Made by a program: the position numbers and the translations under genes. 64,000 nucleotides of DNA from Chloropicon primus (lineage: Eukaryota > Chlorophyta > Chloropicophyceae > Chloropicales > Chloropicaceae): assembly GCA_023205875.1 (NCBI GenBank), contig CP060768.1, positions 372,001 to 436,000 on the forward strand, written 5' to 3'. Numbering within the stretch: the stretch's first letter is position 1; every line of letters starts with the position of its first letter. Of the stretch, positions 43,032-52,496 are shown in pieces. The notes below the pieces were generated by a model that was not told where the DNA came from, did not search any database, and saw only the letters and a program-made list of their open reading frames with translations.

Positions 43032-43955
43032 ATGGAGGAGGAGAGACGGAGGAAGCGGTCGAGGAAGGAGGAGAGGATGTCTGGTGACCTCGGTGGACTG
43101 ACCAAGGACACGTGGTCCGTCATCGCGGACCACCTCGATGCCTACGACAGGATAGCTTTCGCCTCGACGTGCAAGACCTTTGCAGAGGTGGCGATGGAGA
43201 GGTGGAGGTTGGGGATGGGGTGGTCCTTGCCGGAGGGGAGGGGGATGAGGTTGGTGACGGACCTGACGGAGGACAGGCTGTTCGACAGGGTGCCTCGCTT
43301 CACGTTTGGTTGGTTCGTTTGGGTCTTCGAGTCCTTCCGAAGGAGGGAGGGGAGTCCGAGCTACGTCAGGTTCAGCAAGCCTGAGGTCTGGTTGTTCGAC
43401 AGTGACCTCTTGTTTGTCGCTGCATTCCAGGGGAACTTGAGGGCGCTCAAGTGGCTGGTCGGGCAAGGCATCCGGTGCGATTCGGGCTCGTGGGCCTGCA
43501 GCCGTGCCGCAGCGGGCGGGGGCCACCTCGAGGTGCTGGAGTGGCTGAGCGGCCAGGGGTGCGAGTGGAGGCCGGTGCACTGCGCGTACGCCGCGGAGGG
43601 CAACAACCTGAGGGCCCTGCAGTGGCTTCGGGGCCAAGACCAGCCCTGCCCTTGGGATGCCAGGACGTGCTCCCGCGCGGCCTTGAGGGGCCACCTCAGC
43701 GTCCTGCGCTGGGCCAGGGGCCAGGCCCCGGCGTGCCCCTGGAGCGAGGACACCTGCGCCCGCGCCGGCCGCGGGGGCCACCTCGAGGTCTTGAAGTGGG
43801 CCAGGGCCCAGGGCTGCCCGTGGGACGATAGGACTTGCGCGTACGCCGCGGACGAGGGCCACCTTGATATCCTGAAGTGGGCCCGAAGCCAGAAGCCCCC
43901 TTGCCCTTGGGACGACGACCTTGTAGAGAGGAGGCAGCGGCAGCAGCAAGGATGA
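43032..43955 (+). CDS. F-box protein with CPWD-type ankyrin-like repeats
   Basis: 307 aa from ATG 43032 (ATG 43077 also possible). F-box-like N-terminus (LTKDTWSVIADHLDAYDRIAFASTCKTFAEV), a linker with FVAAFQGNLRALKWLVGQG, then about five degenerate ankyrin-like repeats of the type CPWDxxTCxxAAxxGHLxxLKWARxQ. Such repeats are common in brown algae, cryptophytes and giant viruses. Likely a substrate adaptor of an SCF ubiquitin ligase (inference from the F-box). Its 3' UTR runs into the left arm of the large inverted repeat at 44071. Confidence 0.8.
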   Translation: MEEERRRKRSRKEERMSGDLGGLTKDTWSVIADHLDAYDRIAFASTCKTFAEVAMERWRLGMGWSLPEGRGMRLVTDLTEDRLFDRVPRFTFGWFVWVFESFRRREGSPSYVRFSKPEVWLFDSDLLFVAAFQGNLRALKWLVGQGIRCDSGSWACSRAAAGGGHLEVLEWLSGQGCEWRPVHCAYAAEGNNLRALQWLRGQDQPCPWDARTCSRAALRGHLSVLRWARGQAPACPWSEDTCARAGRGGHLEVLKWARAQGCPWDDRTCAYAADEGHLDILKWARSQKPPCPWDDDLVERRQRQQQG

Positions 43956-44070
43956 CGATGAGGAGAGTTTTGGAGGAGAGTATGGGTGGGTGCGTGCGTG
44001 CGTGCGTGACGGCGGCGACGACGACGACCGTGGTGTCGTTGCACGCACAACACACACGCACACACAAAGG

Positions 44071-44434
44071 ATTTTTTTTGACAGTTTTGACCAAGCCAGT
44101 TTTGAGGAGTTGAGGCAAAGGGAGCCACGCCTTTGTGGCGCGGCGTGTTGCTGCGTTTATTTGTCTTTTGGGTTTCGGTTTCGGCGTGCGCACGGATGCA
44201 CGGATGCCTTTTCGTGTCTCAACAGCAGCAACACACACAGTGGGTCCAAAGAATGATGGGTCCTATCCTATTCTGTCCTATCTTGGACGACAGGAGGACA
44301 GGAGGACAGGAGTGGTTGTTGCTGGATTGGTTCGCTCGCGCCCCTAAATAAACCTCACACCCGAGACAGCGGCGTTTTTGTTGTTTTGTGTTTCACATTT
44401 CATGTATTCATCCTAGTTTTTGCTTTTGGTTTGC
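44071..44434 (+). repeat. Left arm of 365-bp inverted repeat
   Basis: From ATTTTTTTTGACAG to GCTTTTGGTTTGC. By eye it matches the reverse complement of 45376-45740 throughout, except one base in the T-run. It starts about 115 bp after the F-box stop and contains TAAATAAACC (possible polyadenylation signal) and a GGACAGGA triplication. The identity implies a recent event or ongoing conversion. Confidence 0.95.
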
Positions 44435-45375
44435 TTCCTGGCCTGGCTCAGAGAAGGAAGGAGCGAGGAGTATAGACAATCAGTGCGTTCTTATGCACTA
44501 TGCCGCGAGATGTAGTGAGATGCGCGATTACTGGTTGTTTCCGGTTGAGCAAGCCCTGTCGGACTTGGGCGGGGAGACGGCACGAGAGGAAGAGGAATGA
44601 CGAGTCAAGCGAGGTGTTCGAGCTTCCAGAAGTCCCTACGACAGGAGGAGGCTGTCCTCATGGGCGGTTGAGGTGCACCTGCATTGTTGATGGCCATCCA
44701 GAGTGTGTTGTGGCAAGGGCAGGCGGTCTCACGCCATCGACCAAGAAAGATGGACGGAAACGTGTTGGGCAAGTACGTGTCCTGCTCACTGAGTCGTTTC
44801 GTGTGGGGCCATCCTCAGCATACCCCACAAGCACACTGTACCTTTCCAAGAAATGCGGCCTCATCACAGGAGACGGGGCAGCAAGGTTGGAGCCAGCAGA
44901 GCCAGTCACAAGGGCTGAGTCCTCCGCAGCGTGTTCCTGAACTTGCGCTGGAACGCCTTCACCCGGTCTCGATATTCCTCCTGGTCGAACCTCGGCAAAT
45001 AAGCTTGTCCTTTCCCGACACCATTCTCCTCCCATCGCTGGTGTCTCTCCTCGTCCACCAGTGTAGGGTCGCCACTTCTCCCGTGGGATAACGCGATTTC
45101 CTTCTCCCCTTCGCTCCATTCGGGAGCCCTCTTCTTCGTCGCCCTCCCCTTCTTCTTCGGGTGGTGCTTGACCCAGACCATGGTCCCCTCTCCAGCTCCC
45201 GCCAGGTCACACACCTCCTCGCCGTCCTCAGCCGTTACGATCAACGATCTCGTTGTCCTTGTGCAATTAACTGTCTATCACCGAATCCTTCTCTCACGGA
45301 GCAAGAGGAGAGGCGGCTGTTGTTTCGCCGCCTCCTCGGTTTGGAGGGTGGTGGTTTGACCCACCATACTTGTGT
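44435..45375. other. 941-bp spacer inside the inverted repeat
   Basis: No recognised gene. A minus frame at 45181-44906 starts from an ATG (MVWVKHHPKKK) and has protein-like composition (EWSEGEKEIALSHGR, FDQEEYRDRVKAFQRKFRN); it could be a small gene or a gene fragment. The plus frame 44500-44940 begins from an ATG but looks compositional. The spacer ends with one copy of a 37-bp direct repeat. Confidence 0.5.
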
Positions 45376-45378
45376 GCA
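45342..45378 (+). repeat. 37-bp direct repeat, copy 1 (inner side of right arm)
   Basis: TGGAGGGTGGTGGTTTGAC followed by CCACCATACTTGTGTGCA. It recurs at 45740-45776 with one mismatch (C to G), so the right inverted arm sits between two direct copies, like an insertion with a long target duplication. Confidence 0.9.
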
Positions 45379-45740
45379 AACCAAAAGCAAAAACTAGGAT
45401 GAATACATGAAATGTGAAACACAAAACAACAAAAACGCCGCTGTCTCGGGTGTGAGGTTTATTTAGGGGCGCGAGCGAACCAATCCAGCAACAACCACTC
45501 CTGTCCTCCTGTCCTCCTGTCGTCCAAGATAGGACAGAATAGGATAGGACCCATCATTCTTTGGACCCACTGTGTGTGTTGCTGCTGTTGAGACACGAAA
45601 AGGCATCCGTGCATCCGTGCGCACGCCGAAACCGAAACCCAAAAGACAAATAAACGCAGCAACACGCCGCGCCACAAAGGCGTGGCTCCCTTTGCCTCAA
45701 CTCCTCAAAACTGGCTTGGTCAAAACTGTCAAAAAAAAAT
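45376..45740 (-). repeat. Right arm of 365-bp inverted repeat
   Basis: Reverse complement of 44071-44434. It ends in a nine-base A-run (plus strand) before the second 37-bp direct repeat. On the minus strand this A-run is a T9 stretch about 92 bp after the tRNA. Confidence 0.95.
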
Positions 45741-45776
45741 GGAGGGTGGTGGTTTGACGCACCATACTTGTGTGCA
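45740..45776 (+). repeat. 37-bp direct repeat, copy 2 (outer side of right arm)
   Basis: Same sequence as 45342-45378 with one substitution; it continues into the tRNA 3' flank. Confidence 0.9.
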
Positions 45777-45832
45777 GACGTTTTCGTTTTGGTGTCGAGG
45801 TGGTGCCGAGTAGTTCCCGACTATAACGTATA

Positions 45833-45914
45833 GCTCCCGACGTGATTTGAACACATGACCTATGGATACTAACTCTATCTGCAATCCATTGCTCTACCCC
45901 TGAGCTACAAGAGC
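45833..45914 (-). tRNA. tRNA-Cys (GCA) with a short intron
   Basis: 82 nt on the minus strand. Acceptor stem GCTCTTG pairs with CGGGAGC (two G-U pairs). D-stem GCTC/GAGC with loop AGGGGTA. Anticodon stem ATGGA/TCCAT with loop T-T-GCA-G...A. T-arm ATGTG-TTCAAAT-CACGT. About 11 nt (ATAGAGTTAGT) lie between position 37 and 38, the standard tRNA intron site, leaving a 71-nt body. The next base is T, matching U73, the main identity base of tRNA-Cys. The B box GTTCAAATC is good. A weak hairpin CTATA-CGT-TATAG follows the 3' end. Confidence 0.9.
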
Positions 45915-46045
45915 GGTGTTTTCTACACGACATTTTAGGCTATTTATGGTGTCCGGTGGGTCCCCCAGAGCCCCCCGAGAACCCGCGCAGCAGCCATCGA
46001 GTCCTCCAACTCGCAGGCGTCGTCGGCGTCGTCGTTCTCTTGAAA

Positions 46046-46885
46046 ATGTCGAAGGCCCCCGCCCCCGGGACCAAGCAGAAGGATAGGGATGGCCCCTCCG
46101 AGGCTGGCCGCGCGAAGCGGTCCAAGTACAACCCTGCGGCGAAGACCGCGGACCAGATTCGGGGTTGCCCGGGGTTGCTGATCACGAGCTACCCGGGGAA
46201 GGAGAGGCACTGCGCGAGGGAGGTGCTGTCGCTGCTGGACGAGTGCAAGCCGAGCTCGTCCCCCGAGAGCATCAAGGCCTCGGGCACCGAGAAGTCGATC
46301 TCGGAGCGCCTGAAGAGCGAGCTGGAGGAGCTCAGGGACCCGAGGAAGAAGGCTTACAGGTACCACATGATGAAAGGCGTGAACGGGGTCATCTTTCTGG
46401 AGTTCACGGAGGAGGCGAGGGGGGTTTGGACGCCCGCGGAGGCGGCGGCGGCGATCGCGGACGACGCGGTGAGGACGAGGAAGTGCAAGAGCAAGTGGAT
46501 AGGGAGGATGATTCCCGTGGAGACGAGCTGCTTCGCTTCCCTGGACGACATCGGGAAGCTGGCGGAGAGCGTGGCCGAGAAGCACTTTCCCAAGGACAAG
46601 GGCGAGGGCCTCACCTTCGCGGTGGAGTACGAGAGCAGGTCGTGCAAGCAGTTCAACCGCATGGACGTCATCGACAAGTTCGCGCACGCGGTCAGCCAGC
46701 CCCCCTACGTGGTGAAGCTGAGGGGCGCGGACAGGAGCATCCTCGTGCAGCTGATCACGAACAAGTGCTTCGTCTCGGTGGTCCCCGGGTACAAGGAAAA
46801 GTACTGCAAGTTCAACCTGCAGAGGCTCGTGGAGAGGGAGGAGGAGCAGGGGGAGGACGACGAGGCCAAAAAGGACGACGAGTAA
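46046..46885 (+). CDS. THUMPD1: THUMP-domain protein THUMPD1/TAN1, tRNA acetylation adaptor
   Basis: 279 aa, one exon. Basic N-terminus, then SYPGKERHCAREVLSLLDE (the Tan1 opening), a middle segment with RMIPVETSCFASLDDI, and a THUMP domain: LTFAVEYESRSCKQFNRMDVIDKFA, YVVKLRGADRSILVQLI, VSVVPGYKEKYCKFNLQRL. An acidic tail follows. In yeast and human it delivers tRNAs to Kre33/NAT10 for N4-acetylation of C12 in tRNA-Ser/Leu. It lies 132 bp from the tRNA-Cys gene, divergently; this is probably chance. Confidence 0.88.
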   Translation: MSKAPAPGTKQKDRDGPSEAGRAKRSKYNPAAKTADQIRGCPGLLITSYPGKERHCAREVLSLLDECKPSSSPESIKASGTEKSISERLKSELEELRDPRKKAYRYHMMKGVNGVIFLEFTEEARGVWTPAEAAAAIADDAVRTRKCKSKWIGRMIPVETSCFASLDDIGKLAESVAEKHFPKDKGEGLTFAVEYESRSCKQFNRMDVIDKFAHAVSQPPYVVKLRGADRSILVQLITNKCFVSVVPGYKEKYCKFNLQRLVEREEEQGEDDEAKKDDE

Positions 46886-46982
46886 GGGCGCAAGGAGGAG
46901 GAGTCCGTTGGTGGGCCGAGCAGTCGAGCAAGTTCGGTGGTAACTCTGTGCTCGCTCGCAAAGGGAGGTCAGGACCAAGAGG

Positions 46983-47067
46983 ACAGCCTGGTCCATGGCG
47001 ACAGCGATCCTCCACCACCCCTCCTCCCTCGCGCGCAAAGGGAAGCCAGGAGGTCAACGAACGATCC
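46983..47067 (+). repeat. 85-bp direct repeat, copy 1
   Basis: Begins ACAGCCTGGTCCATGGCGAC and ends AACGAACGATCC. The second copy is at 47195-47282 with a 3-base insertion (CTC) and a T to A change. Confidence 0.92.
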
Positions 47068-47194
47068 ATCATGATCAGGCTTGGCAACTTGTATTTACAC
47101 AGAGTTACACTTTTGCTCCGTCGTGGTAAATAGGATGATGTGTAAATGAATCATGTGCATTTACCCACCCATACCCAAGTGCAAACACCCAGCC

Positions 47195-47282
47195 ACAGCC
47201 TGGTCCATGGCGACAGCGATCCTCCACCACCCCTCCTCCTCCCTCGCGCGCAAAGGGAAGCCAGGAGGACAACGAACGATCC
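47195..47282 (+). repeat. 85-bp direct repeat, copy 2
   Basis: See 46983-47067. The 127-bp sequence between the copies contains AGAGTTACAC and A/T-rich stretches and may carry the THUMPD1 3' end. Confidence 0.92.
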
Positions 47283-48051
47283 TAACCCCTCCATCATACA
47301 ATACGATCCGTTCCACTTCATGCCCATCGCCAATCCATCCATCAATCGTCCTCTTGCTTGTATCCATCCATCCATTGTGGTCTCTAGGGAAAGGGAAAGA
47401 TTTCGTGGAGGAAGGGACCTTGGCACCACCTGTCACAACCCCTCCCCACCCTCCTCCTCCTCCTCATCATCATCATCACCTGGTCCCTCCTCCCTCCCTC
47501 CATCCCCCTCGTCTCGTCCCCCTCGTCCTCGTCCAACTTTTCCATACGGGAATATTCATTTTTTTTCTTTTTTGGCGGCGGCGGCGCTGTAGAAATCCCC
47601 GTGTGCCGGATTTCGCCTATTTCCTTAATGAAAGGCGAAGAGAAAGAGAACGAGAACGAACTGCGATCGATCGCGATCGATCAGAACCCCAAAAACACGA
47701 CGGACGACGCGACGACGCAGAAACGACACAAACCTTTGACGGTCGGACGTGCATGGTAAGGACGACGCTTACGCTTACGCTTACGGAATGGAAAGACGAC
47801 GACGGAAGGGGAAGGAGAACGGGACGGGAAGGAGGCGACGACGAGACCTTTCCAGGGACACCTCTCTCGTGACGAGGCGTGCCCTGGTTGGGGAGATGCC
47901 TCCCACCATCTCTCTCTGTCTCTCTCTCTGTCTCTGTCTCTGTGTCTCTCTATTGGGTGGTTGTTCTGCCTCGAGAGATGCGACGGGGAGAGGGAGCGGG
48001 ACTCGCTTGCGCGTCTTTCGTCGTACCTTTTCTTCCGTGTCTTGCTCTCCC

Positions 48052-48091
<40 letters not shown>

Positions 48092-48456
48092 ACGTTTGGT
48101 TTAGGTTTTCTTTGCTTGGACCCTCGAGGACGGAGTGATTGTGCGCGTGGTTGGCTTGGGGGTCGGCTCCGTTGCCCCTCTTTGTCCACTCCTCCGCCTT
48201 CTTCTCCTTTCTCCTTGACGTACGTACGTTCGTTCGCTGACTTGCTTGCTTGCTGCTCTTCTTCATCTTCATCTTCATCTTCTTCTTCTTCTTCTTCAGA
48301 ACTTGGACGCGCAGTCGCTTGGAATTTTTGTGAACGTAACAGGAGTACTCGTCTTCTTCCTAATCGTCGTCTACCACTACGTAGTGACGGAGCCCAAAGA
48401 AGAAAGCCACCAGGAATAGAGAGAGAGAGAGAGAATAGCAAAGCAAACAAGCAACC

Positions 48457-48912
48457 ATGGGACGTATGCACAGTAAAGGAAAGGGTATGAGCAAGAGCGC
48501 TCTGCCTTACAAGAGGTCTCCACCAACCTGGCTCAAGGTCACCGCCCAGGAGGTCACCGAGAACATCTGCAAGTTGGCCAAGAAGGGACACACCCCCTCC
48601 CAGATTGGTGTCATCCTTCGTGACTCTCACGGTATCCCTCAGATCGGATCCGTCACCTCGAGCAAGGTTCTCAGAATCTTGAAGGGACACGGGTTGGCCC
48701 CAGAGCTGCCAGAGGACCTCTACTTCTTGATCAAGAAGGCTGTGAACGTCAGAAAGCACCTTGAGAAGAACAGGGGAGACAAGGACTCCAAGTTCAGGCT
48801 CATTCTCATCGAGTCCAGGATCCACAGGTTGGCTAGATACTACAAGACCACCAAGAAGGTCGCCCCTAACTTTAAGTACGAGAGTGCCACTGCTTCCACC
48901 TTGGTCGCTTAA
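48457..48912 (+). CDS. RPS13: 40S ribosomal protein uS15 (RPS13)
   Basis: 151 aa, exactly the eukaryotic length; one exon. [20 protein letters not shown], then [17 protein letters not shown] and [16 protein letters not shown], all hallmark segments. Binds 18S rRNA near the subunit platform. The 5' region is pyrimidine-rich. Confidence 0.98.
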   Translation: MGRMHSKGKGMSKSALPYKRSPPTWLKVTAQEVTENICKLAKKGHTPSQIGVILRDSHGIPQIGSVTSSKVLRILKGHGLAPELPEDLYFLIKKAVNVRKHLEKNRGDKDSKFRLILIESRIHRLARYYKTTKKVAPNFKYESATASTLVA

Positions 48913-49110
48913 GGCTCGTGGTGATTCAGTAGTTAGTACACCAACCTTGTAATGCAAAACCAACTATAGTTTATAAAGACCAAACCGCCTCGTCGCCCTC
49001 GCCCTCGCCCCGAGCCAAACCGATCACCCAAGGGTGGAGCGGAGTGAGAAACTCCCGTCCCGTCCTCCTCCTCCTCCGAGCCTCTCTCTCCTATTCCTAC
49101 CATTCAAGCG

Positions 49111-49284
49111 ATGCAGGCTGCTGCTGCGCCGAGCGCGGTGGACGTGGCGGAGGTTGTTCTCAAGCACTACGAGGACGAGCTTCCTCGGACGGGGAAGCCA
49201 CAACCTCACGAGACAACTGTCCTCGCCGCCTTCGTCCTGTCCACCGCGAAGACCGTCGAGGAGGACGCTGCTGCGGTTGAACAA

Positions 49285-49321
<37 letters not shown>

Positions 49322-50436
49322 TTCAAGTGGTGGCTCTGGGCACTGGAACCAAGTGCTTGAGCGGCAGCAAGCGTTCCAAGATAGGGGATGCGATCCACGA
49401 CTCGCACGCGGAGGTTGTGGCGAGGAGGGCGCTCGTGAGATGGATGCTGGCTCACGCCCGCCTCGCCCTTCTCGGAGTGGAGTCCGCGGTGGTGGTTGGG
49501 GGATGCATCTTCGTCGACACGTCCGAAGGGGGAGGCGAGAGGAGGCTGAGGCTGAGGGAGGGTTTGGGGTTGCACTTCTTCGCATCGGAGATGCCTTGTG
49601 GGGATGCCTGCGTCTCGGCATCATCTGGAAGGAGGACGGGAGCAAAGGAGGTCACCACGACGGAGGCGCCACCGGAGGCCAGCGAAGTGGAGTCTGGGGA
49701 GCAAGCGACCCACCGCGCTCGGAGGAAGCCCGGGAGGGGGGAGGCGACCCTGAGCATGAGCTGCAGCGACAAGATCGCAAAGTGGCTTATCCTTGGCGTG
49801 CAGGGCTGCCTCCTGTCCAGGTGGGTCGACGCGGTACCGATACGGACGTTGACAATCCTGTTGGCGGAGTCCTCAGGGTGCCGGGAGACCTTGAGGGGCG
49901 CGCAGGAGTCCGCCCAGAGGGCGTTCTGGGGGAGAACGCGGGGCTTCGACCGCGGATCATCACCACCTCGCGCTTGCACCCCCCCCGCCATTCGAGTGAT
50001 CTCCCACCGAGATGCTGCCGGCGGCATCGCAGAGAAGCTGGGTTTAATCATCGGGGCGGGGTCCTCCTCCCCCTCGCGGGCCTCAAAGTCGGGCGTGTCT
50101 ATCAACTGGTCAGCCCTGCACTACTTTGAAGCAAATCGGACCTTCGGCCCGATCCACGAGGTTACTCTCTCTGCATCTGGAAGGAAAGCGGGAGCGAGCA
50201 AGAGGCTCCGAACCGGAGAAATCTTCAACAGCAAGGTCGTGTCCACCATCTCCAGGTACCACACCTTGCGATCTTTCCTCGACCTCCTCGAGGAGGAGCA
50301 CGGCAGCGCGCTGGGGAGTATGGCGTACGACGATCTCAAGGCGGGCCTGGGGACGGACTACTACGAGACTTGGAAGAGAATGAAGGAGGACAAGGGGTCC
50401 ATCTTCTCCTTCTGGATCGCGAAACGGGATGGTTGA
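49111..50436 (+). CDS. ADAT1: tRNA-specific adenosine deaminase ADAT1-like
   Basis: 441 aa, one exon. The ADAR/ADAT1 deaminase domain spans the protein: KIGDAIHDSHAEVVARRAL (HAE, zinc His and proton-shuttle Glu), FFASEMPCGDACVS (first zinc Cys), KPGRGEATLSMSCSDKIAKW (second Cys in the strongly conserved loop), LGVQGCLLS. No double-stranded RNA-binding domain, as in ADAT1, which makes inosine at position 37 of tRNA-Ala. A run of 12 His (49285-49320) interrupts the N-terminal region, and about 60 residues are inserted between the first Cys and KPGRG. Confidence 0.9.
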
Positions 50437-50548
50437 CCGTGCATCCATCTTAATTCTGTAACAATACTTGGTTGCCTACTTTTACACCCACACCCATACC
50501 CCTTGTGCATACAGCAGTCCCGCCACTTCAGGGCCAGTCCCGCCAGTT

Positions 50549-51073
50549 TTAAGGTTCCCCTCGAGGCCCCCATCCGGGGTCTTCCGCAGGCTGGAACAGC
50601 CAGTTGTTCCTGATCCCCGTGGCTTTGCACTCGCCACAATCGACACAGCCGTCTCCCTCGCACCGGGGACACCGGGTTCCTTTCCCTCCCTCCAGAAGTC
50701 CTCCGACCTTTCCCCTGCCTTGGCAGCACTCGCACACGACCAACCCGCTGCCCACGCACTCCTAACCGAAACACAAAACCGCGGGACGTCAGTCAACCTT
50801 CCAGCCTCGCCTGGCCACGCCCACGCGCGCACTTACCATGCACCTCTGAGGTATGAACGCGCCCCTCACGTTCTTGGAGATAAAGCTCTGCATCCAAGCA
50901 TCCAAGGGACTTGCTGCAGATTGCCTCCTCGCGGACTCCCCTCTCGGCTCGAGATCCCCTCCACCGGCCACGGACGGCACAACACGTCGTCTCTTGCCAC
51001 GCGACCCGACTCTGCGAACGCTCACCAGCCCACCGCCTCGCCCAACTGCCATGTTCATGTCCACCATCTGCAT
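50549..51073 (-). CDS. DnaJ-type zinc-finger (BSD2-like) small protein
   Basis: Exons 51073-50837 and 50761-50549, phase-0 intron of 75 bp; 149 aa. Exon 1 is Arg/Ser/Val-rich and reads like an organelle transit peptide. Exon 2 holds a cysteine-rich domain: CECCQGRGK, CPRCEGDGCVDCGECKATG, the CxxCxGxG pattern of the DnaJ central domain without a J domain. Such stand-alone domains (BSD2, PSA2-type) are plastid chaperones/oxidoreductases, so plastid location is inferred. The first in-frame ATG was used; M at 51067 and 51052 are alternatives. Confidence 0.75.
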
Positions 51074-51718
51074 CACGACTCGAGAACCAGCGTCAATCCT
51101 CCTCGTTCTTCCTCCAACCCTCACCAAATCTTGCAACGAAGGCGTCGAACGAAAGAGAGAGACGCGAGGATTCCATCGGTGCGTCCCACTTTCGTGCCAC
51201 AGCAACCGTCGTCCCCCCTCTGTCGAGGAGAAAGAAGCGAAGCGTCCTCCCTGGTGACTGACAGCTCGCGGTCTGTTGATCCCAAGGACAAGACGCGGCC
51301 TCTGGGCGGGAGTGAACCAGGAGGAACAGGTGAGGTAGACCTTGGTTTGACAATGTTGCGGAGGTCCAGGAGGAGCGTTAGGGTGATGGATCGACCAAGA
51401 CTAGTCTCCTCCTGCTTTATTCGAGCTCTCACTCGAAAGGTTTGACGTAATGGGGAGGATATGGAGAGACTGACAAGAGTTTTGTGTTGTGTTGCTCCCA
51501 CTCTCAAGCCCAGAGGTGAGTTTGGTCGCTGATTAGGGAAACTGGGGGAGAGAAGCGCGGAAAGGTAGGGCTACGATCGCAAAGATCGTGTCACGAACTT
51601 TCGTTTGCCCTTTCGTTCGAAAGGTTTGACGCACTGGTGAGGATTGAACTGGAACTTACCCAACAAGGCGGGCTGCTGTTTGGTGTTGTCGGGAAGGAGT
51701 GGAGCGGAGCGGGCGGGG
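51074..51718. promoter_or_regulatory. Divergent region before thioredoxin-like gene
   Basis: No convincing gene. TCGAAAGGTTTGACG occurs twice (51432-51446, 51618-51632), each followed by a similar context; a possible shared regulatory repeat. Confidence 0.4.
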
Positions 51719-52496
51719 ATGAGGGGGGGCACCATCTTGTGCGCCCTGACCTTCTGGGCAGCGTTGTCTTACTTGACCTCAGGGGCCTTGGCCTTTTCTC
51801 GAGTGATGGAGATGACGTACGAGGACTTTGACGAGGAGACCAAAGTTCCCGTGTACGATGGCCCTGGGGATTTCATATCTCTGGCCTTCTACTCGAGCTG
51901 GGACTTGAGGGTAAGAAACACGGAGCGAGTCGAGGGAGAGGCCTGTGCCAGACTCAAAGATCAAGCACCCTGCCCCACACGGCTTCCTTCCTTCTCTCTC
52001 TGAGCTCTGCACATGTGTATGTCAAAGCTGTCTGCTGACAGGAACCTCCTCCTTTTGTTGTGTGTGTGTGTGCTGGGACCAAAGTCCCAGAAGTTTATGG
52101 TCGAGTACGACAAGATGGCTGACATGCTTCACGAGGAGAGCGTCACGAACTTCACACTTGCGCGGGTGAACTCGGCAAACCAACAGAACCAGGGCATCAC
52201 GGCGCACTACAAGGTCAAATCCTTTCCTCACCTCTTTTACTTCCACAAGCTGGTAAGATAGAATGTCTCGCTGGAGCGAAAGGTCGGCCACCGCCTCGAA
52301 CCACTAACACACACCGCGCTTGCCCACTTTTGCTCTCCAGGAGAAGCACCCTTACGCGAAGACAGACGCCCAGGAGATGAGCAAGGTCCTCGATTCTGGT
52401 TCTCTGGACGCTGCGGCGATGCTCCGGTGGCTGCAGCGGATCACCAAGGAAACGTTCGACGAGGAGCCCATCGGCGTCATCCACGATGAAATATAG
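51719..52496 (+). CDS. Secreted/ER thioredoxin-like protein lacking CxxC
   Basis: Three exons, all phase 0: 51719-51910, 52085-52252, 52341-52496; 171 aa. Introns are 174 and 88 bp. Signal peptide ILCALTFWAALSYLTSGALA. Thioredoxin-fold features: FISLAFYSSWDLR-SQKFMVEYDKMADML occupies the place of the active-site helix (normally WCxxC...F.PEYEKLA), and KSFPHLFYF supplies the cis-proline. With no cysteines at the active site it cannot be a dithiol oxidoreductase; a chaperone or scaffold role is possible. The acceptor of exon 2 could also be 6 bp downstream. Confidence 0.72.

Larger units (their letters stand above)
46886..48456. other. 1.6-kb intergenic region with repeats, upstream of uS15
   Basis: Holds a duplicated 85-bp sequence (listed separately), CCATCCATC and TCATCATC runs, an 18-bp palindrome GATCGATCGCGATCGATC at 47665-47682, CTTACG repeats at about 47767-47785, and a (CT)n tract at about 48052-48088. 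The last 500 bp probably contain the uS15 promoter and 5' UTR. Long open frames (47153-47872, 47879-48490) are low-complexity and rejected. Confidence 0.5.

Noticed and set aside
44500-44940. 146-aa plus-strand frame in the inverted-repeat spacer
   Set aside because: Starts at an ATG, but no domain and uneven composition; kept only as part of the spacer description.
47153-48490. Several 100-240 aa frames upstream of uS15
   Set aside because: Composed of CT, CAT and CCT microsatellite translations; no conserved feature.
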